From contig DMMB01000074.1 in NCBI GenBank assembly GCA_003453215.1, positions 12,748 to 19,502 of the forward strand: a stretch of 6,755 nt of DNA, in the 5' to 3' direction. This DNA comes from Oscillospiraceae bacterium (GTDB taxonomy: Bacteria; Bacillota; Clostridia; Oscillospirales; Ruminococcaceae). Under the pieces are notes generated by a model. The model was given only the letters and a program-made list of their open reading frames with translations. It was not told the DNA's origin and searched no databases. Below, piece after piece: positions 5,886 to 6,755 of this stretch. Position 1 is the first letter of the stretch. Each line of letters opens with the position of its first letter. Made by a program: the position numbers and the translations under genes.

Positions 5886-5954
5886 GTTTGCTTTATGGGG
5901 TTATCGTTTGCTTTTTGAGTTAAGGTTTGCTTTGTGGGTTATCGTTTGCTTTGT
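5886..5954 (+). repeat. Four imperfect 19-20 bp tandem repeats (GTTTGCTTT core)
   Basis: The nonamer GTTTGCTTT starts at 5886, 5906, 5925 and 5944, with steps of 20, 19 and 19. Between cores the units share a GTTA segment: GGGGTTATC after the first, GAGTTAAG after the second and GGGTTATC after the third. The unit length resembles plasmid iterons or recombinase arm sites. It is too short and too degenerate for a CRISPR array. It runs directly into the truncated amidohydrolase. Confidence 0.82.
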
Positions 5955-5966
5955 AGAAAAGAAGCA

Positions 5967-6575
5967 ATGGCGTCGGAGAGTGCTTCTTCGCTGCGCTGCT
6001 TTGCGGACATTGATATTCGAAAAAGTGTGGATGAGACGCGAAAGGAATTCGATAAGGTGCTTCTCCACGATGAATTTGTGGGGATTAAAATTCATCCAAC
6101 CAATGTAGGATACCCGGTCGATGTCGATTATTTTGATAAAATTTTCGATTATGCTAACCGCAACCGTGTCCCGGTAGAGGTTCATTCCTACCCAAGAACA
6201 CATTTATTGGATGATGTCTGTTCACCAAGCCGGATCAAAAATGTGTTGAAGAAGTACCCTTCATTAAAATTATCGGTTGCACATTTGGGCGGCTTTCAGT
6301 ACGAAGAGTTGCATGGCACCGATGCATACGTCAATATATCCGCCATTTTGCCTGATCTGGTTCACCAATTTGGGATAAAGAAAACAAATGATATTCTGCG
6401 TTCCTTTGGCACACACCGGCTTATATTTGCAACAGATTACCCGGATAGCCGAAGCTTAAAACCGGATGAGATATACGATCGGTATTTGGAATACCTGGGC
6501 GCAATGGATTTTACGCAGGAGGAAGCCGAGAACATCTGCAAATACAATGTGCTCAGGATGATTGAGGCCCGGTAA
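5967..6575 (+). pseudogene. Amidohydrolase (PF04909-like), 5'-truncated
   Basis: The reading frame encodes about 202 residues from ATG 5967 that match the C-terminal two thirds of a metal-dependent amidohydrolase TIM barrel (amidohydrolase 2 type). Visible barrel motifs are GIKIHPT (39-45), VEVHSYP with the strand-5 His73, SVAHLGG with the strand-6 His106, and FATDYP with the strand-8 Asp157. The strand-1 metal-binding HxH and roughly the first 60-90 residues of a 260-300-residue family member are missing. Homology seems to begin near FADIDIR (12-18), and upstream is a repeat array with an in-frame stop at 5916. Only a weak AAGAAG precedes ATG 5967, and the GTG at 5934 has no ribosome site. 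It is therefore most likely a remnant cut by recombination. A short expressed protein is possible but could not bind metals normally. The substrate cannot be inferred. Confidence 0.7.
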
Positions 6576-6622
6576 GTTCAGAATGGTTTAAAGCTTATAA
6601 AAGCGCCATGCCATGGAAAAAT

Positions 6623-6648
6623 AAAAAGACGCCTTATGGCGTCTTTTT
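6623..6648. terminator. Bidirectional terminator between amidohydrolase remnant and tRNA
   Basis: A perfect 11-pair hairpin (6623-6633 with 6638-6648) has a TTAT loop, flanked by As on the left and Ts on the right, so it carries a U-tract for transcripts from either side. It ends only three bases from the tRNA CCA and would terminate that minus-strand transcript as well as the plus-strand amidohydrolase frame. Confidence 0.88.
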
Positions 6649-6651
6649 ATT

Positions 6652-6728
6652 TGGTGGGTCTTCAGGGACTCGAACCCTGGACCAACCGGTTATGAGCCGG
6701 GAGCTCTGACCAACTGAGCTAAAGACCC
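6652..6728 (-). tRNA. tRNA with CAT anticodon (Met elongator or Ile2)
   Basis: On the minus strand the gene reads GGGTCTT (acceptor), TA, GCTC/GAGC D arm, a CTCATAA anticodon loop, a CAGGG/CCCTG T arm with TTCGAGT, and AAGACCC closing the acceptor, followed by A and an encoded CCA (6652-6654). The anticodon CAT is at 6692-6694. Such a tRNA is either elongator methionine or the isoleucine tRNA whose C34 is changed to lysidine by TilS for AUA codons. The CTTTAGCTCAG and GGCTCATAACCGG segments resemble B. subtilis tRNA-Ile2, so the identity is open. It is not an initiator, because the acceptor has a paired G1-C72. Position 27-43 is a C-U mismatch. The promoter lies outside the window. Confidence 0.95.
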
Positions 6729-6755
6729 TTAGAAAAAACGCCGCCGACAAAATGC

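Larger units (their letters stand above)
5576..5966. other. Gene-poor, AT-rich scar region
   Basis: These roughly 390 bases hold no convincing gene on either strand. They contain, in order, the GTTTCA/GAAACC cluster, a terminator, a ten-pair inverted repeat, a second terminator and a GTTTGCTTT tandem array, and end at the broken front of an amidohydrolase gene. The mix of recombinase-like repeats and orphan terminators fits the remains of a mobile element downstream of ssrA. No integrase, transposase or plasmid replication gene is visible. Confidence 0.5.

Noticed and set aside
5886..5954. Tandem array considered as a CRISPR
   Set aside because: Only nine bases are exactly conserved, spacers are about ten bases and partly conserved themselves, and no cas genes are nearby.
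5908..6108. 66-codon open frame overlapping the repeat array and amidohydrolase start
   Set aside because: It is an out-of-frame reading of the array and of the remnant; the amidohydrolase frame carries the recognisable motifs.

Overview
The window looks like a piece of chromosome from an anaerobic Firmicute of class Clostridia, most likely near Oscillospiraceae/Ruminococcaceae. Support comes from the order SRP RNA - dnaX - ybaB - recR, a DUF4358-type lipoprotein, a Firmicute-style SmpB next to its tmRNA, and GC-leaning codon use in the first 5.1 kb. The family-level placement is inference.

Layout. Positions 1-705 hold the C-terminal two thirds of AsnA (aspartate-ammonia ligase), closed by a strong terminator (727-760). 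A small lipoprotein (819-1310, TTG start) follows. A near-consensus promoter (1328-1356) then drives the signal recognition particle RNA (about 1363-1526). Its long terminal helix runs into a T-tract just before dnaX. dnaX (1555-3207), ybaB (3237-3575) and recR (3608-4207) are closely spaced and form the classic replication/repair operon. A new promoter (4211-4238) starts smpB (4272-4739). Nineteen bases after smpB begins the tmRNA gene ssrA (4759-5103, CCA encoded), which ends at a hairpin terminator. SmpB and tmRNA are partners in trans-translation, so this is a complete ribosome-rescue unit. The tag it encodes reads (A)ANTDYAYAA.

The character changes abruptly right after ssrA. From about 5104 to 5960 the DNA is more AT-rich and looks accessory: one orphan membrane-anchored or secreted protein (5219-5575) with its own good promoter, then about 390 bases without a convincing gene. 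That stretch holds two families of phased short repeats (GTTTCA/GAAACC at 5608-5688 and GTTTGCTTT at 5886-5952), two terminator-like hairpins and another inverted repeat. It ends directly against a 5'-truncated metal-dependent amidohydrolase (about 5967-6575) that lacks the N-terminal HxH segment. This arrangement suggests a decayed integrative element that used the 3' end of ssrA as its integration site and left a scar. No integrase gene and no second copy of the ssrA end is visible, so this remains inference.

The window closes with a terminator hairpin usable from both sides (6623-6648) between the amidohydrolase remnant and a minus-strand tRNA with anticodon CAT (6652-6728).

I did not find a clearly new biological system. 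The least explained part is the phased-repeat region at 5600-5960 with the neighbouring orphan gene.
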